Assembly: GCA_002279935.1 (NCBI GenBank)
Contig: NCCZ01000023.1
Coordinates: forward strand, 1 to 62,546
Direction: 5' to 3'
Source: Hyphomicrobium sp. 12-62-95
GTDB taxonomy: Bacteria > Pseudomonadota > Alphaproteobacteria > Rhizobiales > Hyphomicrobiaceae
DNA length: 62,546 bases
In this document: positions 33,790 to 42,434 of the stretch, in pieces
Layout of the letters: each line of letters starts with the position of its first letter
How positions within the stretch are numbered: the first letter of the stretch is position 1
Notes under the pieces: generated by a model
The model's input: the letters and a program-made list of their open reading frames with translations, nothing else
What the model was told of the DNA's origin: nothing
The model's database searches: none
Position numbers and translations under genes: made by a program

Positions 33790-35115
33790 ATGACAGAGCC
33801 CTGGTGCCCCACTCCACACGACCTCGACGGGATCTTCGCGGATCTTAGAGCCTATCCATGCGCTGTGCTGGCCGTGTCGGGCGGCTCGGATAGCGTCGCG
33901 CTGATGCATCTGGTGGCCCGGTGGGCGCGGGAGATTGGCGCGGACGGTTCGAGGATTTCTGTCGCCACCGTCGATCATGGATTGCGGCCGGGTTCGCAGG
34001 ATGATGCGCGGTTCGTGCTGGCGGAAGCGGAGCGGCTCGGTTTTGCGGCGACGGTTCTTCCCTGGCGAGGAGATAAACCGGTGCAGGGCGTGCAGGTGCG
34101 GGCCCGGGCGGCGCGCTACGATCTTCTCGGGCAGTATGCGGTGATGGGCGGCGTTCTGCCGTGCGCGATCGTGACGGCGCACACTGAGGACGATCAGGCC
34201 GAAACGCTTCTGATGCGCTTGGCGCGGGGTAGTGGTGCGGACGGATTGCAGGGGATGCGGCCGGTGCGGGCGCTGACGGCGTATCCGGGCGTCGATGTTG
34301 TCAGACCGCTGCTCGGCGTAGGGCGGGGAGCCTTGCGGTCTTATCTCGCGGCAGCGGGTGGCCGCTGGGTCGACGATCCGAGCAACGCGGATGAGCGATT
34401 TGAGCGGGTGCGGATCAGGGCGGCTGCGACCGTGCTGGACCGGCTCGGGCTGACGCCGCGCATGCTGGCGCTGGCAGCCCAGCGGCAGCGGCGCGCGGTG
34501 GAGGCGCTCGATGTGGTCACGGATCGGCTTGCGGCTGCGGCGCTGCAGCTCAACGGCGGCATGTTTGGCCGGATCGACGGCAGGCTCTTCGGCGCGGAGC
34601 CGATGGAGATCCGGGTGCGGTTGCTGCAGCGGGTTTTGGGGATGTTCGGTGGGCGGTCACCGCCGGCGGAGTTGGCCCAGGTTGAGACTTTGGCTGAGCT
34701 GCTGGCGCGTGATGGGGCGGTGCGTACGACACTTGGTGGGTGCGAGGTGCGGGCGTGCCGCGCGGAAATTCGGATCTATCGGGAGCGGGGACGGGCGGCG
34801 TTGGAGGCGGTGGACCTGGCGGCCGGGGACCACGTGACCTGGGACAACCGGTTCAGCATCCGTGTGGTGCGGTCGCCAAATCCGATCCGTGTGCGTGCCT
34901 TGGACCCGGCGACGTTTGCCATGGTGCGGCGGCATGCGCGGTCCCGTCTCTTGCCTCCAGCTCGTGCAGCTGCAACATTGCCTGCGGTGTGGTCTGGTGA
35001 GACGTTGATCTCGGTGGGAGGCTTGCCGCCGGAGCTTCTCCCCGGGTCATCGGCGCGGCCGGACGCGCGCATTGAAACACGTTTTATTTTTTTGCCTCAG
35101 GATCGTGGGCCTTGA
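33790..35115 (+). CDS. tilS: tRNA(Ile)-lysidine synthase TilS
   Basis: A 441-residue enzyme that adds lysine to the wobble C of tRNA-Ile(CAU). The N-type ATP pyrophosphatase P-loop appears as VSGGSDSVAL (about 29-38), followed by GLRPGSQDDA and HTEDDQAETLLMRL. tilS upstream of ftsH is a common order in Rhizobiales. Confidence 0.94.
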   Translation: MTEPWCPTPHDLDGIFADLRAYPCAVLAVSGGSDSVALMHLVARWAREIGADGSRISVATVDHGLRPGSQDDARFVLAEAERLGFAATVLPWRGDKPVQGVQVRARAARYDLLGQYAVMGGVLPCAIVTAHTEDDQAETLLMRLARGSGADGLQGMRPVRALTAYPGVDVVRPLLGVGRGALRSYLAAAGGRWVDDPSNADERFERVRIRAAATVLDRLGLTPRMLALAAQRQRRAVEALDVVTDRLAAAALQLNGGMFGRIDGRLFGAEPMEIRVRLLQRVLGMFGGRSPPAELAQVETLAELLARDGAVRTTLGGCEVRACRAEIRIYRERGRAALEAVDLAAGDHVTWDNRFSIRVVRSPNPIRVRALDPATFAMVRRHARSRLLPPARAAATLPAVWSGETLISVGGLPPELLPGSSARPDARIETRFIFLPQDRGP

Positions 35116-35201
35116 GCCAATTCACCATCGTTAAAGATCGGATTGCGCATGGGCGCGTAAACTAAGAGACGCGTAAGGTTTTCGGCATCATGCTTGCGAG
35201 C

Positions 35202-35230
35202 CTTGGCAAACGCGGCCCCTCCCCCTATCT
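35202..35230 (+). promoter_or_regulatory. Candidate RpoH-type promoter before ftsH
   Basis: CTTGGC (35202-35207) and CTATCT (35225-35230) are separated by 17 bp, close to the alphaproteobacterial heat-shock pattern CTTG..-N16/18-CYTATNT. It is about 88 bp upstream of the ftsH ATG. ftsH is a heat-shock gene in many bacteria. Confidence 0.4.
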
Positions 35231-35317
35231 TAACCACTCGTTGTGGGGGCCTGGATCGGTAACGGGACCTTCACCCAACGGCCGGCGGTTTTGAGCCGTG
35301 GCCCGATAGGATACTCG

Positions 35318-37246
35318 ATGAACCCCAACTTTCAGAAGCTTGCGATCTGGGTGGCCGTGCTCGTGCTGCTCGCTGCGCTCTTCAATCTCTTCAACAGCCC
35401 GACCCAGAACCGGCGCGGGAATGAGATCACCTACTCGGAATTCATCGCAGCGGTCGACAGCGGCCGTGTGACGGAAGTGACGATCGCGGGCAGCCGCATC
35501 TACGGCGCGCTGACGGAGGGTGGACAGCAGTTCACCACCTACGCGCCGGATGATCGCATGCTCGTGGAACGCCTCGAGAAGAAGGGCGTGAAGTTCAAGG
35601 CGCGTCCGTCCGAGGAAGACGTGCCCTCGTTCATGAGCGTGCTCGTGACGTGGTTCCCGATGCTGCTGCTGATTGGCGTGTGGATCTTCTTCATGCGGCA
35701 GATGCAGTCGGGCTCGGGGCGGGCCATGGGCTTTGGCAAGAGCCGGGCGAAGCTTCTGACCGAGCGCCAGGGCCGCGTGACGTTCGATGACGTGGCGGGC
35801 GTGGATGAGGCCAAGTCCGATCTGGAAGAGATCGTGGAATTCTTGCGCGATCCGCAGAAGTTCCAGCGGTTGGGCGGACGCATTCCGCGCGGTGCGCTGC
35901 TCGTTGGTCCTCCCGGTACGGGTAAGACGCTGATCGCGCGTGCGGTGGCGGGTGAAGCCAACGTCCCGTTCTTCACGATCTCGGGTTCGGATTTCGTGGA
36001 AATGTTCGTGGGCGTCGGCGCGAGCCGCGTGCGGGATATGTTCGAACAAGCGAAGAAAAATGCGCCGTGCATCATCTTCATCGATGAAATCGACGCGGTC
36101 GGCCGTCATCGCGGCGCCGGTCTGGGCGGTGGCAACGACGAGCGCGAGCAGACGCTGAACCAGCTGCTCGTCGAGATGGACGGCTTTGAAGCCAACGAAG
36201 GCATCATCGTTATCGCGGCGACGAACCGTCCCGACGTGCTCGACCCGGCGCTTTTGCGTCCTGGCCGTTTCGACCGCCAGATCACCGTGCCGAACCCGGA
36301 TGTGATGGGGCGCGAGAAGATCCTGCGCGTGCACATGAAGAAGGTGCCGCTGGCGCCCGACGTTGACCCCAAGACGATTGCGCGCGGTTGCCCGGGCTTT
36401 TCGGGCGCCGACCTTGCCAACCTCGTCAACGAGGCAGCCTTGCTCGCCGCGCGCCGCAACAAGCGGCTCGTGACGCAGCAGGAGTTCGAAGACGCCAAGG
36501 ACAAGGTGATGATGGGTGCGGAACGCCGCTCCATGGTCATGAGCGACGAGGAGAAGCGCAACACGGCCTATCACGAGGCGGGTCACGCCATCGTCGGGCT
36601 CTTGGTGCCTTACGATCCGTTGCACAAGGTCACGATCATTCCGCGCGGACGTGCGCTCGGCGTGACGATGAACCTGCCGGAAGGCGACCGCTACAGCCGG
36701 ACGAAAGCTTGGTGCGAAGCGCGCTTGGCGGTGCTGTTCGGTGGCCGTGAAGCGGAGATCATTCTGGGTGGACCGGACAACGTCACCAACGGGGCGACCG
36801 GCGACATCCAGATGGCGACGCAGCTTGCTCGCGCGATGATCACGGAGTGGGGCATGTCCGATACGCTCGGACGCGTGCGCTACAACGGCAACGAGCAGGA
36901 GGTTTTCCTCGGGCACTCAGTGACGCAGTCGAAGAACCTCTCCGACGACACGGCGAAGCTGATCGACCAGGAAATCCGCGGGCTCATCCAGACGGGTGAG
37001 CAGAAGGCGCGGCAGCTGCTGCAGGATAATCTGGAGTCGCTGCACCGGGTGGCCAAGGGCCTGTTGGAGTTCGAGACGCTCTCGGGCGAAGAGGTGAAGG
37101 CCTTGATGCGCGGCGAGACCATCGTGCGGCGCGACGACAACGACGGGTCGAAGGGCCCAGCGGGCTCGGCCGTGCCGACGGCTGGACGTTCCAAGCCGCG
37201 CGAGGAGCCGGATGCGGGCGGAATGGCACCGCAGCCGGGGACCTGA
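35318..37246 (+). CDS. ftsH: ATP-dependent zinc metalloprotease FtsH
   Basis: A 642-residue membrane AAA+ protease that degrades misfolded and regulatory proteins. Two helices (about 5-25 and 105-122) flank a small periplasmic domain. Walker A GPPGTGKTL (about 195), Walker B IIFIDEIDAVG, the SRH region and the zinc motif HEAGH (about 420) follow. ATG 35318 fits the usual N terminus MNPNF. Ends at a long hairpin that overlaps the 5' region of folP. Confidence 0.97.
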   Translation: MNPNFQKLAIWVAVLVLLAALFNLFNSPTQNRRGNEITYSEFIAAVDSGRVTEVTIAGSRIYGALTEGGQQFTTYAPDDRMLVERLEKKGVKFKARPSEEDVPSFMSVLVTWFPMLLLIGVWIFFMRQMQSGSGRAMGFGKSRAKLLTERQGRVTFDDVAGVDEAKSDLEEIVEFLRDPQKFQRLGGRIPRGALLVGPPGTGKTLIARAVAGEANVPFFTISGSDFVEMFVGVGASRVRDMFEQAKKNAPCIIFIDEIDAVGRHRGAGLGGGNDEREQTLNQLLVEMDGFEANEGIIVIAATNRPDVLDPALLRPGRFDRQITVPNPDVMGREKILRVHMKKVPLAPDVDPKTIARGCPGFSGADLANLVNEAALLAARRNKRLVTQQEFEDAKDKVMMGAERRSMVMSDEEKRNTAYHEAGHAIVGLLVPYDPLHKVTIIPRGRALGVTMNLPEGDRYSRTKAWCEARLAVLFGGREAEIILGGPDNVTNGATGDIQMATQLARAMITEWGMSDTLGRVRYNGNEQEVFLGHSVTQSKNLSDDTAKLIDQEIRGLIQTGEQKARQLLQDNLESLHRVAKGLLEFETLSGEEVKALMRGETIVRRDDNDGSKGPAGSAVPTAGRSKPREEPDAGGMAPQPGT

Positions 37247-37298
37247 AACACTCATGTTCCGGGATCACTTGATCCTGGGATGAAAAGCTAAGACACAG

Positions 37299-37332
37299 GA
37301 AACAGCCTCCGGATGCCTCCGGAGGCTGTTTC
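37299..37332 (+). terminator. 14-bp perfect hairpin between ftsH and folP
   Basis: GAAACAGCCTCCGG (37299-37312) pairs with CCGGAGGCTGTTTC (37319-37332) around ATGCCT, followed by AGTTTCGAGGG. It can stop ftsH transcription. It ends 17 bp before the folP GTG start, so it could also act as a 5' leader element for folP. Confidence 0.7.
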
Positions 37333-37348
37333 AGTTTCGAGGGATGCC

Positions 37349-38464
37349 GTGACGCGCCGCTTCTATCTCCGACCCATTGTTTCGGTGGCCTATGATCGCG
37401 GCCGGCTCGACCGCGACCGATCGAGAGCGCAGGAAAAGCTTTGCGGGCGCAGCGATCTGGGTTTTGCCGATCTGGAACTGATCGATGCGGAGGCGGCGCC
37501 GGAGCAGCGCGTGCGGTTGATCCCCGCCGATGGCACGTACGGTTTTGCCAACGAAGACTGGTATCACCCGCCGTTCGACGGCGAGGAGATGTGGCGGACG
37601 TTCGATCATCTGGTCGCGGCGCGGGCCGACTACGCGGGGCTGTCGATGGACCGGCCGCGGATCATGGGCATCGTCAACGTGACGCCGGACAGCTTCTCGG
37701 ATGGTGGCAGTTTTTCCAACGTGCAAGCGGCGATCGATCACGGTTTGCGGCTGGTGGAGGAGGGGGCCGACATCCTCGATATCGGTGGGGAGAGTACGCG
37801 GCCGGGATCGGACGCGGTGGCGCTGGATGAAGAATTGCGGCGCGTTCTGCCAGTGCTGGACGGATTGCGCGCGCGGACCAATGCGAAGATCTCCGTCGAT
37901 ACGCGCAAGGCGGAGGTGATGCGGCGGGCGGCGGCGGGCGGAGCGGACATTCTCAACGATGTCTCGGCGCTGACGCATGATCCTGAGGCCCTGGGCGCGG
38001 CGGCGGAGAGCGGCCTGCCGATCATGCTCATGCATGCGCAGGGCGATCCCAAGACCATGAACGACGATCCGCAGTACCGGGATGTCGTGTTGGATGTGTT
38101 TGATTTCTTGAGCGACCGGATCGCTGCCTGCGATACGGCGGGGATCGCGCGGGAAAAGATCGTCGCCGATCCGGGTATCGGCTTTGGCAAACATTTGCAT
38201 CACAACGTAGCGGTGTTGCAGGCGATGAGCCTCTATCACGGGCTTGGCGTGCCGGTGCTGCTGGGGGCATCGCGCAAGAAACTGATCGGGCAGTTGTGCA
38301 ACGTGGATGATCCCCGGAAGCGCGTGCCGGGATCAATTGCGGCGGCGTTGTCGTCGATTGCGCAAGGTGTGCAGATCATTCGCGTGCACGATGTGGCCGA
38401 GACGGTGCAGGCGGTGCGCGTCTGGCAGGCGGCGATGGGCGGTACGGAGAAGGGCCTCGTTTGA
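37349..38464 (+). CDS. folP: Dihydropteroate synthase
   Basis: A 371-residue enzyme joining p-aminobenzoate and hydroxymethyl-dihydropterin in folate synthesis. The sequence MGIVNVTPDSFSDGG (about 108-122) is the family signature; GGESTRPGSD and a C-terminal GASRKKL segment follow. GTG 37349 with GAGGGA upstream is preferred, since ATG 37313 falls in the terminator loop. The first 100 residues before the core are longer than in E. coli FolP (282 residues) and resemble an extra N-terminal domain. Confidence 0.93.
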   Translation: MTRRFYLRPIVSVAYDRGRLDRDRSRAQEKLCGRSDLGFADLELIDAEAAPEQRVRLIPADGTYGFANEDWYHPPFDGEEMWRTFDHLVAARADYAGLSMDRPRIMGIVNVTPDSFSDGGSFSNVQAAIDHGLRLVEEGADILDIGGESTRPGSDAVALDEELRRVLPVLDGLRARTNAKISVDTRKAEVMRRAAAGGADILNDVSALTHDPEALGAAAESGLPIMLMHAQGDPKTMNDDPQYRDVVLDVFDFLSDRIAACDTAGIAREKIVADPGIGFGKHLHHNVAVLQAMSLYHGLGVPVLLGASRKKLIGQLCNVDDPRKRVPGSIAAALSSIAQGVQIIRVHDVAETVQAVRVWQAAMGGTEKGLV

Positions 38465-38510
38465 GGCACTTCGTCTGAGGCACCTCGTTTGAGGCACCTG
38501 GTTTGAGGCA
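38458..38510. repeat. Four 14-bp tandem repeats at the folP stop codon
   Basis: Units CGTTTGAGGCACTT, CGTCTGAGGCACCT, CGTTTGAGGCACCT and a last partial GGTTTGAGGCA run back to back from 38458. The folP stop (TGA 38462-38464) lies inside the first unit. Confidence 0.85.
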
Positions 38511-38520
38511 GGGGGGGACG

Positions 38521-39084
38521 ATGGCTGAGGTTACCTATCAGCTCTCACAGGCAGGGTTGACGGCGTATCAGTTCGCGGTGCGCGACCGGCTGCAAAAGCG
38601 CAAGCGCGACGGGTTTTTCGAGCAGCCTTTTGTGTTGTGGCTGATCCTGATGGTGAGCGCCTTTGCCGTGACGCTGGCGGGGGTGCAGGCGATCGAACGG
38701 TATCTCGATCGTCCTATAGAGATGGCGGAATTTTTTCTGGGTTTGTTCGTTGGATTTTCGACGATGCTGGCCACCGTGTGGGCCCATTATCTCGATCAGC
38801 GGCGCGGCGTGGCGCGGCCGGAGGGGCCAATCCTTTCGCCACAGGTGCTGCGGATTTCTGCCGATGGCGTTGAGATTGCGTCGAAGGCGTGCGATGTGCG
38901 CTATCGCTGGCCGGCCATCGAGGCGATCACGGAGGCGCGTGGGTTGATCATCCTTTGGGTGGAGCCGGGCGCGGGGGTGACCATTCCGGCGGATGCGTTC
39001 GCGTCCGATGCAGCGCGCGCGCAATTCGTCGCTGAGGCAGAGGCGTTCCGGTCAGCGGCGACTGCGCCATCATCATCGGCATAG
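38521..39084 (+). CDS. YcxB-like membrane protein
   Basis: A 187-residue protein with two helices (about 38-58 and 70-90) and a C-terminal beta-rich domain (about 105-175) like the YcxB family (VRYRWPAIEAITEARGLIIL). ATG 38521 follows a long G-run that may serve as ribosome site. Function unknown. It sits between folP and the convergent ParA module. Confidence 0.65.
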   Translation: MAEVTYQLSQAGLTAYQFAVRDRLQKRKRDGFFEQPFVLWLILMVSAFAVTLAGVQAIERYLDRPIEMAEFFLGLFVGFSTMLATVWAHYLDQRRGVARPEGPILSPQVLRISADGVEIASKACDVRYRWPAIEAITEARGLIILWVEPGAGVTIPADAFASDAARAQFVAEAEAFRSAATAPSSSA

Positions 39085-39096
39085 GCAATAGGCTGA

Positions 39097-39576
39097 TCAG
39101 CTGGCGGCGGCTTTGCGATTGGCGATGCGCTGGAGCGCGCCTTCGACGATGGCTGCGCGGAGGTCCTCGGTGGAGAGATCGCCTTCGGGGAGCGCGAGGT
39201 GTTGGGCTTTGGCCAGCGCCCTCAAATCAGCCGGACCGATGGCGGCAAGCTTGGTGGCTAGACCTTCGCGGCCTTCCTTCGTCACCACAACCACGACGCT
39301 GAAGGCGAACGGGTCGAACTCCGCGGGGGCCGGGGCTGCGGGGGCGGCGCTGCTGCCGGCGCGCGCGGGCTCAATGCCGGCATTCTTTTTGGCGGACTTC
39401 GCCGACTTACCGCGCTCGGGGATCGGCAAGCGGACGCGCACTTGGGCGATTTCGCGTTCGCAGGCGCTGGTCAGTGCGGCGGCGGCCTCTGGCGTGATGC
39501 CGTCGATGGAGCCGACGAGATCGCGGACGTATTTTTTCTGGCTTTCTCCGGAGAGCGAGCGGGTGGCCTTACCCAT
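39097..39576 (-). CDS. Small basic protein paired with ParA, unknown
   Basis: A 159-residue cytoplasmic protein starting 10 bp after the ParA stop. The N-terminal half is basic (MGKATRSLSGESQKK, RGKSAKSAKKNAG), then a Pro/Ala linker, then an acidic-to-neutral helical C-terminal half. No family recognised. Being always downstream of a ParA ATPase it may be the ParB/McdB-like activator or cargo adaptor; this is inference from context. Confidence 0.6.
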   Translation of the reverse strand: MGKATRSLSGESQKKYVRDLVGSIDGITPEAAAALTSACEREIAQVRVRLPIPERGKSAKSAKKNAGIEPARAGSSAAPAAPAPAEFDPFAFSVVVVVTKEGREGLATKLAAIGPADLRALAKAQHLALPEGDLSTEDLRAAIVEGALQRIANRKAAAS

Positions 39577-39585
39577 GGGTGATCC

Positions 39586-40470
39586 TCACGCCGCGTCCTG
39601 CATTCGAAGTCCTTCGGCAATTTCATCATAGAATGCGCGGAGCGCCGTGGCACCTGTGCCGTACTTTTCTTCGATGGTCTTGCCCTGGGCTTCCCAGTCG
39701 AAGGCGTTGGCGATGGCATCGGAGTGGGGGATTTGGGCCGTCAGCAGAGGATGCAGAAGGCCGATTTCCTCGATCAGCAGGCGATCTTTTCCGGTCTGGC
39801 GGACGCCGTTGGCGAGGCAGGCATAGCGGCGATCGGCCAAGGGGATCTCGGCGAGGTCGGCTTCGTTGCGCTTTTCCTCGATGAGAAGCGCGATGCGGTC
39901 AACGGCGAGCTGGGAGACATAGTCGGGCCGGAAGGGGACGATGACGCGGTCGGCGATCTTCAAGGCGGCAAGTGCGGCGAAGGAGAGGCCGGGCGGGCAA
40001 TCGAGGATGACGAGGTCATAGCTTTGCTCGAAGCGGCGCAGCAGGCGCTCTAGCCGGCCGCGCACGCGCTGGCCGACAACCTCGGGATCTTTCGACTGGC
40101 GGGCTTCCTTGACGTAGAGTTCGCCCTGCACATCTTCCAGCATCAGGGAGCCGGGCAGCAGGGAAATGGCGAGCGGCCGGCCGTTGGCCTGGCGGACGTC
40201 GCCGACGTTGTGGGCGAGGAAGTCGCGCGGTTCGGGGTAGGTTTCGTCGAAGAGGTCGAAGAAGTAGTCGGAGATGGTGAGGCCCTTCTTGCGGGCTTCA
40301 GACCAGGCTTCGCCACCCATGAGGATCAGCGAGGCGTTGCATTGGCTGTCGAGGTCCATGACGAGGACGCGCATGCCACCCCAGGCCGCGAATGCCTGCG
40401 CCAGCATGACGGCCGTTGTCGACTTGCCGACGCCGCCCTTGCGATTGGCGACGGACAGGAAATGGGCCAT
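39586..40470 (-). CDS. ParA/MinD-family ATPase (orphan)
   Basis: A 294-residue protein with the deviant Walker A KGGVGKSTTAVML (about 9-21), a switch segment (VIVPFRPDYVSQLAVD) and a DCPPGLSF Walker B/sensor segment. ATG 40470 follows GAGGAG. It has no ParB or parS beside it, so it is not the chromosome-partition ParA; orphan ParAs position chemoreceptors, carboxysomes, storage granules or other cargo. Its likely partner is the 159-residue protein 9 bp downstream. Confidence 0.85.
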   Translation of the reverse strand: MAHFLSVANRKGGVGKSTTAVMLAQAFAAWGGMRVLVMDLDSQCNASLILMGGEAWSEARKKGLTISDYFFDLFDETYPEPRDFLAHNVGDVRQANGRPLAISLLPGSLMLEDVQGELYVKEARQSKDPEVVGQRVRGRLERLLRRFEQSYDLVILDCPPGLSFAALAALKIADRVIVPFRPDYVSQLAVDRIALLIEEKRNEADLAEIPLADRRYACLANGVRQTGKDRLLIEEIGLLHPLLTAQIPHSDAIANAFDWEAQGKTIEEKYGTGATALRAFYDEIAEGLRMQDAA

Positions 40471-40783
40471 GATGCTCCTCTCATATTCTCGTTCGGGCAC
40501 GGCAACTTGCTCGCAGTGCCGGTCGCTGCCAGACAGCGTGAGGGACTGCTATGATCTGATTCCTGCGATCCGGTCAGCCGCCAATTCCCGCCGTTGGGAC
40601 GATGGGCGGGCGCCACCTTGGACTTTGGGATGTTCGGCGGCGTTGTAATCTTTACGTACATAGTGTGATAGGCGCTGAGCGGCGCGGCCGCGACACGTTG
40701 CAGGGGGGCGGCTATAGTCGGGCTTCGAGTCGGCCGGACTGTGCCGCATCGGACCACTGCCCCAGACGAGGAGCTTTTTGACG

Positions 40784-42136
40784 ATGACCCGCCGCTATTT
40801 TGGCACCGACGGCATTCGCGGTCCGGCCAACACGCATCCCATGACGTCGGAAGTGGCGCTGAAGGTGGGCATGGCCGCGGGCAAGCTGTTCCAGACCGGC
40901 AGCCACCGGCATCGCGTGGTGATCGGCAAGGATACGCGTCTTTCGGGCTATATGCTTGAAGCGGCGCTGATGTCCGGGTTCACGTCGGTTGGCGTCGATG
41001 TGTTTCTGCTAGGGCCGATGCCGACGCCGGCGGTCGCGATGCTGACGCGCTCGCTGCGAGCAGATATCGGGGTGATGATCTCGGCATCGCACAACAAGTA
41101 TGAGGACAACGGCATCAAGCTGTTTGATCCCGACGGGTACAAGCTGTCCGACGAGATGGAGTTGGCCATCGAGCGGCTGATCGAGGCGGACAGCCGGACG
41201 ATGCTGGCACCGGCGGACCGGATCGGCCGGGCGACACGGGTGGAAAGCGCGCAGGAGCGCTACATTGAATTCGCGAAGCGGACGCTGCCGAAAAATTTGA
41301 AGCTGACCGGCCTGCGCATCGTGATCGATTGCGCGAACGGCGCGGCTTACAAAGTTGCTCCGGAAGCGCTGTGGGAATTGGGCGCGGAAGTGATCAAGAT
41401 CGGCGTGGAGCCGAACGGGCGCAACATCAACGACAAGTGCGGGTCGACGGCGCCGGAACTGCTGGTGCAGAAAGTGAAAGAGTTCCGGGCCGACATCGGC
41501 ATCGCGCTCGACGGCGACGCGGACCGCGTGGTGATCGTGGATGAGAAGGGGCAGATCGTCGACGGCGATCAGCTGATGGCGGTGATCGCGGAAAGCTGGC
41601 ACCGGCGCGGCAAGCTTTCGGCGGGCGGTGTGGTCGCGACTGTGATGAGCAACCTGGGGCTCGAGCGCTATTTGAAGACGCTGGGTCTTGGGATGGTGCG
41701 CACGCCTGTTGGCGATCGTTACGTCGTCGAGCATATGCGCAAGCACGGATACAATGTCGGGGGCGAGCAGTCCGGGCATATCGTTCTGTCGGATTTCACG
41801 ACGACGGGTGATGGTCTCGTTTCGGCGCTGCAGGTGCTGGCGTGCGTGGTGGCGACGGGCAAGCCGGTATCGGAAGTGTGCGCGCGGTTTACGCCGCTGC
41901 CGCAGGTTTTGAAGAACGTGCGCTATCAGAGCGGCAAACCGCTCGACGACAAGCGTGTGCGCAAGGCGATTGAGGGCGCGCAACTCAAGCTTGGCGAAAA
42001 GGGGCGGATCGTTATTCGTCCGTCGGGCACGGAGCCGGTCATTCGCGTGATGGCGGAGGGCGACGACGAGACGCTCGTCAATACGGTGGTGGGCGAGATC
42101 GTGGATGCAGTGAAGGTCGCCGCGCAGGCTGCCTGA
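40784..42136 (+). CDS. glmM: Phosphoglucosamine mutase
   Basis: A 450-residue enzyme making glucosamine-1-phosphate for peptidoglycan and LPS. The catalytic phosphoserine loop is ISASHNKYEDNG (Ser about 102), the Mg site is DGDADR and the sugar loop is GEQSGH. ATG 40784 is used; TTG 40778 in frame is an alternative. ftsH-folP-glmM is a known Rhizobiales gene order. Confidence 0.96.
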   Translation: MTRRYFGTDGIRGPANTHPMTSEVALKVGMAAGKLFQTGSHRHRVVIGKDTRLSGYMLEAALMSGFTSVGVDVFLLGPMPTPAVAMLTRSLRADIGVMISASHNKYEDNGIKLFDPDGYKLSDEMELAIERLIEADSRTMLAPADRIGRATRVESAQERYIEFAKRTLPKNLKLTGLRIVIDCANGAAYKVAPEALWELGAEVIKIGVEPNGRNINDKCGSTAPELLVQKVKEFRADIGIALDGDADRVVIVDEKGQIVDGDQLMAVIAESWHRRGKLSAGGVVATVMSNLGLERYLKTLGLGMVRTPVGDRYVVEHMRKHGYNVGGEQSGHIVLSDFTTTGDGLVSALQVLACVVATGKPVSEVCARFTPLPQVLKNVRYQSGKPLDDKRVRKAIEGAQLKLGEKGRIVIRPSGTEPVIRVMAEGDDETLVNTVVGEIVDAVKVAAQAA

Positions 42137-42287
42137 GACTTTTTTGTTGGCGAACGTTCGGCCCAAGCGGGCCTTCACGTTCGCATACGGCGCTCGCGCC
42201 GGACCGCCTTGCGGTCTCGCCGAGCGGATGTGGATGTAAGCCTCTCCTGTTCCGCTCGGCGGATTTAATCTTTCGTTTACGTTTTTG

Positions 42288-42318
42288 ACACCGCTGCCCG
42301 GCCGGGCGGCGGTGTTTC
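42288..42318 (+). terminator. Terminator after glmM
   Basis: ACACCGCTGCCCG (42288-42300) pairs with CGGGCGGCGGTGT (42303-42315), with one G-U pair, followed by TTCATTTTG. Confidence 0.7.
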
Positions 42319-42333
42319 ATTTTGTGGCGGCAA

Positions 42334-42349
42334 TTAAGTGTCCCTTAAA
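42334..42349. promoter_or_regulatory. Near-consensus CtrA-type box before the first tandem barrel gene
   Basis: TTAA-GTGTCCC-TTAAA matches TTAA-N7-TTAA with one change at the last base of the full consensus. It lies about 86 bp upstream of the ATG at 42435. Confidence 0.4.
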
Positions 42350-42434
42350 CCTTATACGGCAAATTCTCTGCTGAAGCACAGGTCAGGCCGTTCCCGCAGT
42401 GCGGGGGGCGCGTCGCACAGCAGGGAACACAGAC

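Noticed and set aside
32515..34182. A 555-residue minus-strand frame
   Set aside because: Antisense to cpoB and tilS; Arg/His-rich shadow.
35225..36916. A 563-residue minus-strand frame
   Set aside because: Antisense to ftsH; no motif.
38458..38510. Possible CRISPR array
   Set aside because: Units are 14 bp and directly adjacent with no spacers; the same holds for the 12-bp array at 43290.
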